Below, piece after piece: positions 1-7,351 of a DNA stretch of 64,000 nt; positions within the stretch are counted from its first letter, which is position 1; each line of letters opens with the position of its first letter. A program made the translations under genes and the position numbers. Under the pieces are notes generated by a model. It did not search any database. It was not told where the DNA came from and saw nothing but the letters and a program-made list of their open reading frames with translations. Origin of the DNA: Spartobacteria bacterium (GTDB lineage: Bacteria > Verrucomicrobiota > Verrucomicrobiia > Chthoniobacterales > UBA10450); NCBI GenBank assembly GCA_003169975.1, contig PNAA01000024.1, positions 314,924 to 378,923 of the forward strand. The letters are read 5' to 3'.

Positions 1-1
1 G

Positions 2-361
2 TGCGCTCCCTGCCGCAAGTTCACGCCCCAGTTGGTCGACTACTACAATCGCATCGTGCTGGAGCATCCGGAGTTCGAGATCATTTTCGTCAGCGCAGAT
101 CGTTCACGTTTCGGTTGGGAAACCTACATCCAGGAAGCGAGAATGCCCTGGCTGGCGATCGATTACGACCAGCTCGCTGATCTGCCGGGACTGAAGGCGC
201 TCGGCGGCGACGGTATTCCTTCGCTGCTCGTGCTCGACGGGGGCAGCCACATCGTCGCGAGTAGTTACGATGGCGACAAATATCTGGGCCCCCAAAATGC
301 GCTCGCCGCGCTTGACAAGATTTTCGCGGCGAACGCAGGGCCGGTCGCACAAATTCGATAG
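2..361 (+). CDS. Thioredoxin-fold oxidoreductase, C-terminal part (5' truncated by the window)
   Basis: The frame is open from the first bases and begins inside the redox motif Cys-Ala-Pro-Cys, so the start lies to the left of the window. The remaining 119 residues show a nucleoredoxin/tryparedoxin-like pattern: the segment after the CxxC, a strand reading FEIIFVSADRS, an aromatic-rich helix (WETYIQEARMPW), a cis-proline region (GIPSLLVLD), then a final strand and helix. Proteins of this family exchange disulfides on the cytoplasmic or periplasmic side; the missing N-terminus would show which. The gene ends 49 nt before the convergent tgt gene. The family is clear, but the exact substrate is not. 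Confidence 0.8.
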   Translation, partial: CAPCRKFTPQLVDYYNRIVLEHPEFEIIFVSADRSRFGWETYIQEARMPWLAIDYDQLADLPGLKALGGDGIPSLLVLDGGSHIVASSYDGDKYLGPQNALAALDKIFAANAGPVAQIR

Positions 362-409
362 AAACGGGCGAAGGTTTGCCGTGGCCTGAAGCGCGTCGGC
401 CCGACGCGG

Positions 410-1564
410 TCAGTCATTGGTCCGATATCCGGCGACAAAAGTGCGTCGGAAAGCAGGGAAGCTGCCAGCCGCAATCTCCGCGCGAACCCGTTTCATCAGA
501 TTCAAATAGAAGTAGAGATTGTGCAGAGTCATCAGCCTTAGCCCGAGAATTTCTTCGGCCTTGATCAGGTGTCGCAGGTAGCCGCGAGTGAAGTCCCGGC
601 AGGCCGGACAGGTGCAGCCCTCCTCGATCGGGCCTTTTTGCAGAGCAAACTCCGCGTTCTTTAGATTGAGCGAGCCGCCGGCGGTGAAGGCGGTGCCATT
701 GCGCGCCAGACGCGTCGGCAGCACGCAGTCGAACAGGTCGACGCCGCGGGCGATCAGTTCGAGCAATTGCGGCGGAGTGCCGAGACCCATCGCGTAACGC
801 GGCTTGTCGTTAGGCAAAAACGGCTCGCTCCATTCCACCGCCTGCATCATTTCCGCTTCCGGCTCGCCCACGCTCACTCCGCCGATCGCATAACCATCGA
901 AACCGATCTGCACCGTTGCCTCCGCACTCGCGCGGCGCAGATCCTTGAACGTGCCACCCTGCACAATCCCGAAAAGGAGCTGGCGCATTCCCTCTTCTGT
1001 TGAACGTTGAACCCCGAAAGCTTTCGGGGTTGGACGTTGAACGTTCGCTTCCTTGCACCGCCGCGCCCAGCGCGCCGTCATTTCCCCACTGCGCGCCGCA
1101 TACTCATGCTCGCACGGATAAGGCGGGCACTCATCCAGCACCATCGCGATATCGCTCCCCAGCGTGGCCTGGATTTCCATCGCGTTCTCCGGACTAATGA
1201 AAGTCGGCGTGCCATCGAGATGATTTTGGAACTGGACGCCTTCCTCCGTGATTTTGCGCAACTTCGCGAGCGAGAAAATCTGGTAGCCGCCGCTGTCGGT
1301 CAGGATCGGGCCATCCCAATTCATGAAGCGGTGCAGGCCGCCAAAGTGCCGCATCACCTCCATGCCCGGCCTAACGAAAAGGTGGTAAGTGTTCCCGAGA
1401 ATGATCTGCGCCTCGAGCTCCCGCAGCTCGCCCGGGCTGACACCCTTCACGCTCCCCTGTGTCCCGACCGGCATGAAAGCCGGCGTCTCGATCACGCCAT
1501 GCGCCGTCGTGAGGCGAGCGCGCCGCGCCTTGGTCGCGGAATCTGTCTGCCAGAGCTCGAACAT
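410..1564 (-). CDS. tgt: Queuine tRNA-ribosyltransferase
   Basis: Exchanges guanine 34 in the anticodon of Asp, Asn, His and Tyr tRNAs for the queuine precursor preQ1. The 384-residue protein has the LTDSGGYQ motif with the general-base Asp at residue 90, the nucleophile-containing DLFDCVLPTR block (276-285), LFGIVQGG at 197-204, and the zinc site C317, C319, C322, H348. The ATG start at 1564 lies 2 nt after the stop of the upstream GH53 gene, so the two may share a transcript. The oddity is at about residues 173-188: where the family normally runs from WARR-C straight to LFGI, this protein has an extra segment read from a palindromic repeat (see 1000-1046). All catalytic residues are intact, so the gene is probably functional. 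Confidence 0.97.
   Translation of the reverse strand: MFELWQTDSATKARRARLTTAHGVIETPAFMPVGTQGSVKGVSPGELRELEAQIILGNTYHLFVRPGMEVMRHFGGLHRFMNWDGPILTDSGGYQIFSLAKLRKITEEGVQFQNHLDGTPTFISPENAMEIQATLGSDIAMVLDECPPYPCEHEYAARSGEMTARWARRCKEANVQRPTPKAFGVQRSTEEGMRQLLFGIVQGGTFKDLRRASAEATVQIGFDGYAIGGVSVGEPEAEMMQAVEWSEPFLPNDKPRYAMGLGTPPQLLELIARGVDLFDCVLPTRLARNGTAFTAGGSLNLKNAEFALQKGPIEEGCTCPACRDFTRGYLRHLIKAEEILGLRLMTLHNLYFYLNLMKRVRAEIAAGSFPAFRRTFVAGYRTND
1000..1046. repeat. Palindromic repeat inserted in frame in tgt
   Basis: An imperfect palindrome centred on AAGCTT. The arms share AACCCCGAAAG with its complement and are flanked by GTTGAACGTT-type units. The same GTTGRACGTT units build the large inverted repeat at 50792-50933. 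Here the element is translated as about 16 extra residues of Tgt without breaking the frame. It resembles in principle the Rickettsia palindromic elements found in reading frames; that comparison is by architecture only, not by sequence. Confidence 0.75.
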
Positions 1565-1566
1565 CG

Positions 1567-2706
1567 TCAGCGAGAGACAGCCGGGCCGTTGACGGGCCGG
1601 AACGCCTGCCAGGCGGGCCGGGCGTTTCTGTCCGTATCAAAGAGAGCGAAGGTTTTCCACATTCCTTCGCCATACCACTCCGGGCTCCAATAAAAAGCGC
1701 CGGCGATTTTTGGATTGTCTGCGCAGAATTTCAGGAAGTCCCTCAGCCAACGTTCCTGGCCTTCCGGCATGAGCGGATACCCCGGAACTTCCTTGCGCCA
1801 GCGCGCGAATTGGCCGTGGAAATCCGCCGTGCTCGGGTAGCCGGTCTCGGGAATGATGACCGGACGATTGATGCTGGAAGTGACGCGGTCGATGGGCGCG
1901 TGAAATTGATCGAAGGTCAGCGAATTGCCGATGTTCGATGACGGGAAATAAGTGAGGCCAGCGAAATCAATCTGCACCTGTCGCTCAAGCATGAACCGGA
2001 AAAACGCGACGCAGAAATCGGCGTCCCACCAATGGGCGATGTGCAGGATAAATTTCGCGTCGGGATCGGCTGCTTTCACGTCCGCCTCGCAGGCCAGGAT
2101 CAACTGCGCCGCATCCGGCCAGTTGTGCCGGCTCAGATGTTCCGGATTCTTCCGGGCGTGCCGGCCGGGGAAAACGCCGCAAACGCCGTAGTCGATCTCG
2201 TTGCCCACTTCATACAGGTGACTCGTTAGGCCATGTGCGCGAAAGTGCTCCACGACCCCGCGCGAATACTTGCGCACGGCTTCGGCGCGTTGCTCGAGCG
2301 AGAGATCTTTCCAGATCACGGGCAGCGGTTGTTTCGTCAGGTCGGCCCAATTTTCGCTCAGGAAAATGACAAGATAGGAATTGAGTCCGGCTCGCATCGC
2401 CCGTTCCACAACTTCGGTGGCGTAGGATTTGCCGTTGACCCCGTCGTCTTCGGTCCAGAGTCGAACGCGGAGCCGGCGTGCGCCCTGTTTTTGCATGCCG
2501 GCAAACAGTTCCTGCTCCTGGCCATTCCATTTCCAACGCGAGCCGTGCGCTTCCATCTCGAGAGCATAATTGGTGTCGACACCGAGCATGAAGTCGCGCC
2601 GCATTGGTTCGCCGGCCCCGCGTAGTTCGCAAGAGGTCAATGCGATGAAGGCGGCGCAGAGAAAGCTGATACGAGCGGTTCGAAGCACGGCGCCATTCTG
2701 AGCCAC
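1567..2706 (-). CDS. Glycoside hydrolase family 53 (endo-beta-1,4-galactanase-like) lipoprotein
   Basis: A 379-residue protein with an N-terminal hydrophobic signal segment ending in ALTSC (Cys26), a plausible lipobox, so the enzyme is probably tethered to a membrane facing the periplasm or outside. The TIM-barrel features of clan A galactanases are visible: GVDTNYALEMEA near the start, RVRLWTEDDG at about 81-90, the acid/base motif VGNEIDYG (Glu170), and the nucleophile motif IPETGYP (Glu287). GH53 enzymes cut the beta-1,4-galactan side chains of pectin, which would suit a plant-debris degrader. No transporter or regulator lies next to it, and its position directly before tgt looks accidental. 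Family assignment is good; substrate is inferred from the family. Confidence 0.82.
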   Translation of the reverse strand: MAQNGAVLRTARISFLCAAFIALTSCELRGAGEPMRRDFMLGVDTNYALEMEAHGSRWKWNGQEQELFAGMQKQGARRLRVRLWTEDDGVNGKSYATEVVERAMRAGLNSYLVIFLSENWADLTKQPLPVIWKDLSLEQRAEAVRKYSRGVVEHFRAHGLTSHLYEVGNEIDYGVCGVFPGRHARKNPEHLSRHNWPDAAQLILACEADVKAADPDAKFILHIAHWWDADFCVAFFRFMLERQVQIDFAGLTYFPSSNIGNSLTFDQFHAPIDRVTSSINRPVIIPETGYPSTADFHGQFARWRKEVPGYPLMPEGQERWLRDFLKFCADNPKIAGAFYWSPEWYGEGMWKTFALFDTDRNARPAWQAFRPVNGPAVSR

Positions 2707-2868
2707 GCGGCCGATCTCTCAACTTGAAATGTGAATGGAAAGAATCGCCGGCAGTTCCATAAATTCACCCGGATCGCTTCGGATTTGTGATTCACTGCGA
2801 GCTTTAGAAAGCCGGTGCCAGAAGACCGGTGCCGCTGATCCGGTGGACGCATTGTGCTATCTGGAAGG

Positions 2869-4776
2869 ATGTCGGACCCAGTCGCCAACACCATCGCCAG
2901 TGCGACCGACCTAATCGTTCGGTTCGGGCATCAAGTGGTGCTCGATCAGGCCTCGGTCACGATTCTGGAAGGCGAGCGCGTCGGCTTGGTCGGGCGCAAC
3001 GGCTCGGGCAAAACGACCTTCCTGCAAATCGCGGCAGGTGTGGCGCCGCCCGATACCGGGGAACTCAATCGGCGGCGCGATCTCGTCGTTGGTTACATGC
3101 CGCAAATGTTCGAGCTCGATGAGACGGCGACGGTGCATGCCAACATTCTGGCCGGCGCGCAGCGGGTGCTGGATCTCATCGAGGAATACGAAAGCGCACC
3201 ACCCGAAGGCGCGCGGAGTGGTATTCTGCTCGATCAAATCGGGCACTTCGACGGCTGGAATCTCGAGCATCGGATCAAGAGCCTGATCACCAACCTGCAC
3301 GCGCCCGACGCGGAGCGCGTCGTCGCGACGTTGTCCGGCGGCGAGAAACGGCGCGTCGCGCTCTGTCGCGCGCTCCTCGCCCGCCCGGATTTCCTGATTC
3401 TCGATGAACCGACGAACCATCTCGACACCGGCTCGATCGAGTGGCTGGAGGATTTTCTCGCGCGCTACAGCGGCACGTGTCTGTTTGTGACGCACGACCG
3501 CTACTTTCTCGACCGCGTGGCGACGCGCGTGGTCGAGCTTTCGCGCGGGAAATTCTACAGCTACGCCGGCAATTATACCGACTATCTGCTGGCACGCGCC
3601 GAGCGGCAGGTGGTCGAGGAGATGCAGGAAAACAAGCGCCAGAAATTTCTGAAACGCGAGCTGGCCTGGGTGCGCAAAGCGCCGCGCGCGCGCCGGACGA
3701 AGTCGGTCGATCGGGTGGAGCGTTATTTCGAGATGGCGGCGCAGGAAGCGCCGGAAGCGGAACTCGACGTCGATCTCATCATTCCGCCCGCGCCGAAGCT
3801 CGCGAATCGTGTGATCGAACTGCGCGACGTCGCGATGGAACTCGGCGGGCGCGTTCTCTTCCGCGACTTCTCGCTCAACCTGGTGGCCGGCGAACGCCTC
3901 GGCATTGTCGGCCGCAACGGTCTCGGGAAATCCACTCTCCTAAAAATCATGCTCGGGGAACTCACCCCAACACGCGGTGCGGTGGAGATCGGGTCGCGGA
4001 CGGAGATCAACTACGTCGATCAAAACCGGCTCCTGCTCGACGATGCAAAAACGGTCTGGGAAGAAGTGGGCGAGGGGAGCGAATTCGTTAGGCTGGGTGA
4101 AGAAAACATCACCCTGCGCGGTTATTTGCGACGTTTTCTTTTCACCGAAGAACGGATCAACACGAAGATCGATCAACTGAGCGGCGGCGAGCGGAGTCGA
4201 GTCCTGCTCGCAAAAATTCTGAAGCGCGGCGGCAACGTGCTCATCCTCGACGAGCCGACGAACGACCTCGATCTCGGCACCCTGCGGTTGCTCGAGGAAG
4301 CGCTCGTCGCCTTTGGCGGGAACGTGATCGTCGTCAGTCACGACCGCTATTTCCTGAATCGCGTCTGTACCGCCATCCTCGCCTTCGAGGGTGACGGCGT
4401 CCTCGAGTACCACGTCGGCAACTACGACTACTACCTCGAAAAACGGGCGATCGTTGTAGCCGGGATCGGTGATCCCGGCCCCTCGGAGCCGCGCGAGCCA
4501 GCCGGCGTCACCGGCCCCGGCTACAGCAGGGCCAAACCGCGCAAGCTAAAATGGAAAGAAGAGCGTGAGCTGGAAGGGATGGAAACTGCGATCCTGGCTG
4601 CGGAAGAAGAAGTCGTCAGGCTTGAGAGAATTTTCGCCGCACCCGATTTCTACGCCACGCATGCGGCGGACTGGCAGAAGTTCGAGACTGAACTGCGCGC
4701 GGCTCGGAGCTGTGTTGCCCAACTCTACGAACGCTGGGCGGAGTTGGGTGCGATCGCCAGTCGGAGCCGGACTTGA
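2869..4776 (+). CDS. ABC-F family ATPase (Uup-like) with an inserted repeat
   Basis: Two ABC cassettes in one soluble chain without membrane segments. The first has Walker A GRNGSGKTT, signature LSGGEKRR and Walker B LILDEPTNHLD; the second has GRNGLGKST, LSGGERSR and LILDEPTNDLD. A charged coiled-coil C-terminal domain (from about residue 560, EEREL... to LGAIA) is typical of Uup and related ABC-F proteins, which bind ribosomes or branched DNA. The chosen ATG at 2869 has GGAAGG directly before it; a GTG at 2854 is an alternative. The linker between the second cassette and the coiled coil (about residues 529-553) is encoded by an inverted REP pair at 4455-4525, giving a Gly/Pro-rich stretch foreign to the family. 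Role in translation or DNA repair is known only at family level. Confidence 0.93.
   Translation: MSDPVANTIASATDLIVRFGHQVVLDQASVTILEGERVGLVGRNGSGKTTFLQIAAGVAPPDTGELNRRRDLVVGYMPQMFELDETATVHANILAGAQRVLDLIEEYESAPPEGARSGILLDQIGHFDGWNLEHRIKSLITNLHAPDAERVVATLSGGEKRRVALCRALLARPDFLILDEPTNHLDTGSIEWLEDFLARYSGTCLFVTHDRYFLDRVATRVVELSRGKFYSYAGNYTDYLLARAERQVVEEMQENKRQKFLKRELAWVRKAPRARRTKSVDRVERYFEMAAQEAPEAELDVDLIIPPAPKLANRVIELRDVAMELGGRVLFRDFSLNLVAGERLGIVGRNGLGKSTLLKIMLGELTPTRGAVEIGSRTEINYVDQNRLLLDDAKTVWEEVGEGSEFVRLGEENITLRGYLRRFLFTEERINTKIDQLSGGERSRVLLAKILKRGGNVLILDEPTNDLDLGTLRLLEEALVAFGGNVIVVSHDRYFLNRVCTAILAFEGDGVLEYHVGNYDYYLEKRAIVVAGIGDPGPSEPREPAGVTGPGYSRAKPRKLKWKEERELEGMETAILAAEEEVVRLERIFAAPDFYATHAADWQKFETELRAARSCVAQLYERWAELGAIASRSRT
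4455..4525. repeat. GTAG-hairpin REP pair inside the ABC-F gene
   Basis: Left arm: GTAG followed by CCGGGATC-GGT-GATCCCGG, a stem with a three-base loop. The right arm is its inverted counterpart ending in CGGCTACA. The two 25-nt arms match at 21 positions. The element is read through in frame and encodes a Gly/Pro-rich linker. It has the architecture of the ends of the transposase element in recG (34193-34804). Confidence 0.85.
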
Positions 4777-4850
4777 GATCGAGAAGAGGTTCGATCGACT
4801 CTCGAGGAAGAATATTGCCTTCGGGCGCCAGAGACCCTGGCAAGAGGCCA

Positions 4851-5333
4851 ATGATGCAGTCGACGAAATGGATCCTGATTGCCGCGATGTTTTCTACGAT
4901 AAGCCTGTTTGCGGCTGCGACCGAACCGGTCATTACGAAGACGATGGCTCTCAAAGCGGCGACCCTTTTCCGCAACGCCGATCCCTTTTTCCGAAGACGC
5001 GCGAGGATACGCCGCGATTCTCGTGCGTTTTGCCGATGAGAGTCCCGATGTCCTGGTCGGCATCAGCCGCAAGACGGTTCCTTTTCTCGACAACAGGGAT
5101 CTTTCTGATCAAGAGCGTGGAATTCTGCTGGGTGCATTTGTCGCAGGGAACGTTGATTCCCAGCTTCTGCGCGGAAAGAAAAAGGACGATCCGTATGCCG
5201 GGGGGACCTCCAGCTGATCGAAACTTACGGGCAGATGCGCAAGAAGAGGCCGCGCTTCTCTGTTCCCGAGATCGAGAACCTGATCGCTCTGGAAAAAGCG
5301 GGAAAGTTGAAAGCCTACCTTGCGTCGAGATAA
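4851..5333 (+). pseudogene. Small exported protein, broken by two opposite frameshifts
   Basis: Starts at ATG 4851 after AAGAGG with a clear signal peptide (MMQSTKWILIAAMFSTISLF, then AAATEP). The frame continues to about 4985, where coding sense moves to the next frame (FSEDARGYAAILVRFADESP, then DVLVGISRKT and LSDQERGILLGAFVAG). It then returns to the first frame near 5202 (DLQLIETYGQMRKKRPRF to KAYLASR, stop 5331-5333). The switches lie at a CCCTTTTT run and at GGGGGG, so either this is a decayed gene or both are homopolymer sequence errors. Undisturbed, it would be a protein of about 160 residues. I do not recognise the family; the mature part looks soluble and rich in charged residues. 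Confidence 0.65.
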
Positions 5334-5373
5334 GCGATTTCCCTTCCCGCGAAGAGTTCCAGAACCTGACCTG

Positions 5374-5964
5374 ATGCCGCCACTGACCAAACTCACGCGT
5401 GCGGCCCTCGCTGCAATCCTCCTCGGTTTGTCCGCCTGCGCCACCGTGCCTCGAGGGCCGGGAGGCTTCGCCGGTGGATCAGGTGCGAGCGATCTCGTGA
5501 TCCAAAGCACCGGCTTCCGATTCCCGGCGCGTCTCGGGGTCTTTGTCCGCGGGGGCGGCAAGCAATACGACGCGGCTGGTCAGGATCTTTCGGTCAAATA
5601 CAAGGCGGGAGAGCTGATCATCGCCGACATCTACGAATATCCCAGCGGCGGAAAGACCTTGGCGGCGGAATTCGCCGACCGGAAAGACGAGATTAAATTG
5701 GCCCACTCCGATGCGCGGCTGCTGCGGGAGGGGCCGGTGACGATTCATCCGGGCGGGATAGAGCGGAGCGGCTGGAAGGCGGTCTTCGCCATCAGCCAGG
5801 GTTATCATTATTCGTTTCCGCCGCCGTATCAGTCCGATCTTTTGGTTTTGCAACGGGGAGCGCGCTTCATTGAATACCGGTTTTCTTATTCGGCGAGCCA
5901 TCGCGAGAGAGCGGAAAGCGAGATTCGGAAATTTATCGACCACCTGGCCTGGCCGTCGGGTTGA
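5374..5964 (+). CDS. Lipoprotein of unknown function
   Basis: 196 residues from ATG 5374. The N-terminus has basic residues, a hydrophobic stretch and the lipobox LGLSAC, so the mature protein should begin at that Cys and be lipid-anchored. The rest alternates short beta-type segments (FRFPARLGVFVR, LIIADIYEYPSGG, YHYSFPPPYQSDLLVLQRG) and ends with a helix (ERAESEIRKFIDHLAW). An upstream in-frame start at 5320 would add residues before the signal peptide and is less likely. It follows the broken gene at 4851 by 40 nt and may have shared its transcript. No function can be assigned. Confidence 0.8.
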   Translation: MPPLTKLTRAALAAILLGLSACATVPRGPGGFAGGSGASDLVIQSTGFRFPARLGVFVRGGGKQYDAAGQDLSVKYKAGELIIADIYEYPSGGKTLAAEFADRKDEIKLAHSDARLLREGPVTIHPGGIERSGWKAVFAISQGYHYSFPPPYQSDLLVLQRGARFIEYRFSYSASHRERAESEIRKFIDHLAWPSG

Positions 5965-6091
5965 GCTACCGCCACGATTTCGTTAGGCGGATATCCATTC
6001 GCACCCGGGTGACGGCGCGTTGCTGAGCCGGATGGCGATCGACGAGATGGCGGCGGAGTCTGGAAGTTCCGCTCCGCGCGCCAAAATAATC

Positions 6092-6119
6092 TTGCGACCC
6101 AATAATTTGCTCCTATATT
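6092..6119 (+). promoter_or_regulatory. Candidate sigma-70-type promoter of the ribosomal superoperon
   Basis: TTGCGA and TATATT are separated by 16 nt in an AT-rich island of an otherwise GC-rich gap (5965-6218), about 100 nt before rpsL. This is the only obvious promoter-like pair in the leader. The transcript would have a leader with room for regulation, including an aggcg-T7-cgcct hairpin near 6162-6182. Pattern match only. Confidence 0.45.
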
Positions 6120-6218
6120 GCGCGCTCTCCGTATCAGGTGCGTGAGGACGGTGGACACGGCTTGAGGCGGTTTTTTTGTCGCCTAAAACTTCACGGTTTC
6201 GCGGCTGCAATCTACAAA

Positions 6219-6632
6219 ATGCCAACGATTAATCAGCTTATTCGCAAGGGACGAAAAAAGGTTTCGGTGAAATCAAAATCACCGGCCCTGAAGAATTGTC
6301 CGCAGCGGCGCGGTGTCTGCACGCAAGTGATGACGCGGACGCCGAAGAAGCCGAATTCCGCCCTGCGCAAAGTGGCGAAAGTGCGCCTAACGAACGGGCA
6401 GGAAATCATCGCCTACATTCCGGGCGAAGGTCACAATTTGCAGGAACATTCGATCGTCCTCGTGCGCGGCGGGCGAGTGAAGGATTTGCCGGGCGTGCGT
6501 TACCATATTGTCCGCGGGACGCTCGACTCGTTAGGCGTGGATGGGCGCCGCCGGAGCCGTTCCAAATACGGCGCGAAACGCCCGAAAGCCGCCGGCGCAG
6601 CCGCGGCCGACAAGGGCGCGAAAAAGAAATAA
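6219..6632 (+). CDS. rpsL: 30S ribosomal protein S12
   Basis: 137 residues beginning [12 protein letters not shown], the conserved S12 start, so the in-frame extension back to 6138 is rejected. The decoding-centre loops are present: [17 protein letters not shown] (streptomycin-contact lysine) and [15 protein letters not shown], the loop whose Asp is methylthiolated in many bacteria. The C-terminus is a short Ala/Lys tail. First gene of the superoperon; rpsG follows after 29 nt. Confidence 0.98.
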   Translation: MPTINQLIRKGRKKVSVKSKSPALKNCPQRRGVCTQVMTRTPKKPNSALRKVAKVRLTNGQEIIAYIPGEGHNLQEHSIVLVRGGRVKDLPGVRYHIVRGTLDSLGVDGRRRSRSKYGAKRPKAAGAAAADKGAKKK

Positions 6633-6661
6633 TCTCTCAGCCAAGAACTCTCAACTTCCCA

Positions 6662-7135
6662 ATGTCTCGTCGTCGTAGAACCTACAAAAAAGAGGAAAAG
6701 GTCGACTCCCGTTATGGCAGCGTCGCGGTGGCCCGGCTGATTTCCACCGTCATGAAACGCGGCAAGAAATCGCTCGCCGAGCGGATCGTTTATACCGCGA
6801 TCGACAAGTCGCGCGAAGGCTCCGACGCGGTTGATCCTCTCGAAGTGGTGAACAAAGCGCTCGAGAATGTCCGCCCGCGTCTCGAAGTGAAATCACGCCG
6901 GGTCGGCGGTGCCACCTATCAGGTCCCGATGGAAGTCACGGCTTCCCGCCAGGTCTCGCTCGCGATGCGCTGGATCGTGACCTACGCCGACAACCGGCGC
7001 GGCATGCCGATGGCCGATGCCCTGGCGCACGAGCTGCGCGACGCGGCCGCCGGTCAGGGCAATGCGATCAAGAAGCGCGACGACACCCACAAGATGGCGC
7101 AAGCGAACCGCGCCTTTGCACACTTCCGCTGGTAA
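6662..7135 (+). CDS. rpsG: 30S ribosomal protein S7
   Basis: 157 residues, MSRRRRTYKKEE to FAHFRW, the usual bacterial S7 length. S7 nucleates assembly of the 30S head on the 3' domain of 16S rRNA and, in many bacteria, represses its own operon. The conserved block GGATYQVPMEV and the RRGMPMADALAHELRDA helix are present. A repeat element separates it from fusA. Confidence 0.98.
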   Translation: MSRRRRTYKKEEKVDSRYGSVAVARLISTVMKRGKKSLAERIVYTAIDKSREGSDAVDPLEVVNKALENVRPRLEVKSRRVGGATYQVPMEVTASRQVSLAMRWIVTYADNRRGMPMADALAHELRDAAAGQGNAIKKRDDTHKMAQANRAFAHFRW

Positions 7136-7175
7136 AGAATAGCGCGCGATGAATTTGCCAACTGCACCCTCTCAA

Positions 7176-7289
7176 CTTGTCATCCTGAGCCGCGAAGACG
7201 GCGAAGGATCTCTGGCTATTTCCGCATCGGTGCGCGCAGAAACAGTCAGAGATTCTTCGACTTCGCTGCGCTCCGTTCAGAATGACAAG
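7176..7289. repeat. Inverted repeat of the GTCATYCTGAGC family, copy 1
   Basis: Fills most of the rpsG-fusA gap. The left end TTGTCATCCTGAGC pairs with the right end AGAATGACAAG, and both arms contain a GCGAAG...CGAAGRATC core next to TCTCTGG or AGAG. Copy 2 (13917-14038) is the same element in reverse orientation. Confidence 0.85.
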
Positions 7290-7351
7290 CGTGCGAACCG
7301 CGCCTTGGCCACCCAATCAGAAATCGGCAAGCAGCAAGCAGCAATCTGATC

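Noticed and set aside
4565..5374. A +-strand open frame of 269 codons overlapping the ABC-F gene end
   Set aside because: Composition is that of a shadow frame; the signal peptide and conserved-looking segments of the broken gene are in other frames.
6138..6218. N-terminal extension of S12
   Set aside because: The conserved S12 start MPTINQ begins at 6219; the extension overlaps the leader hairpin.
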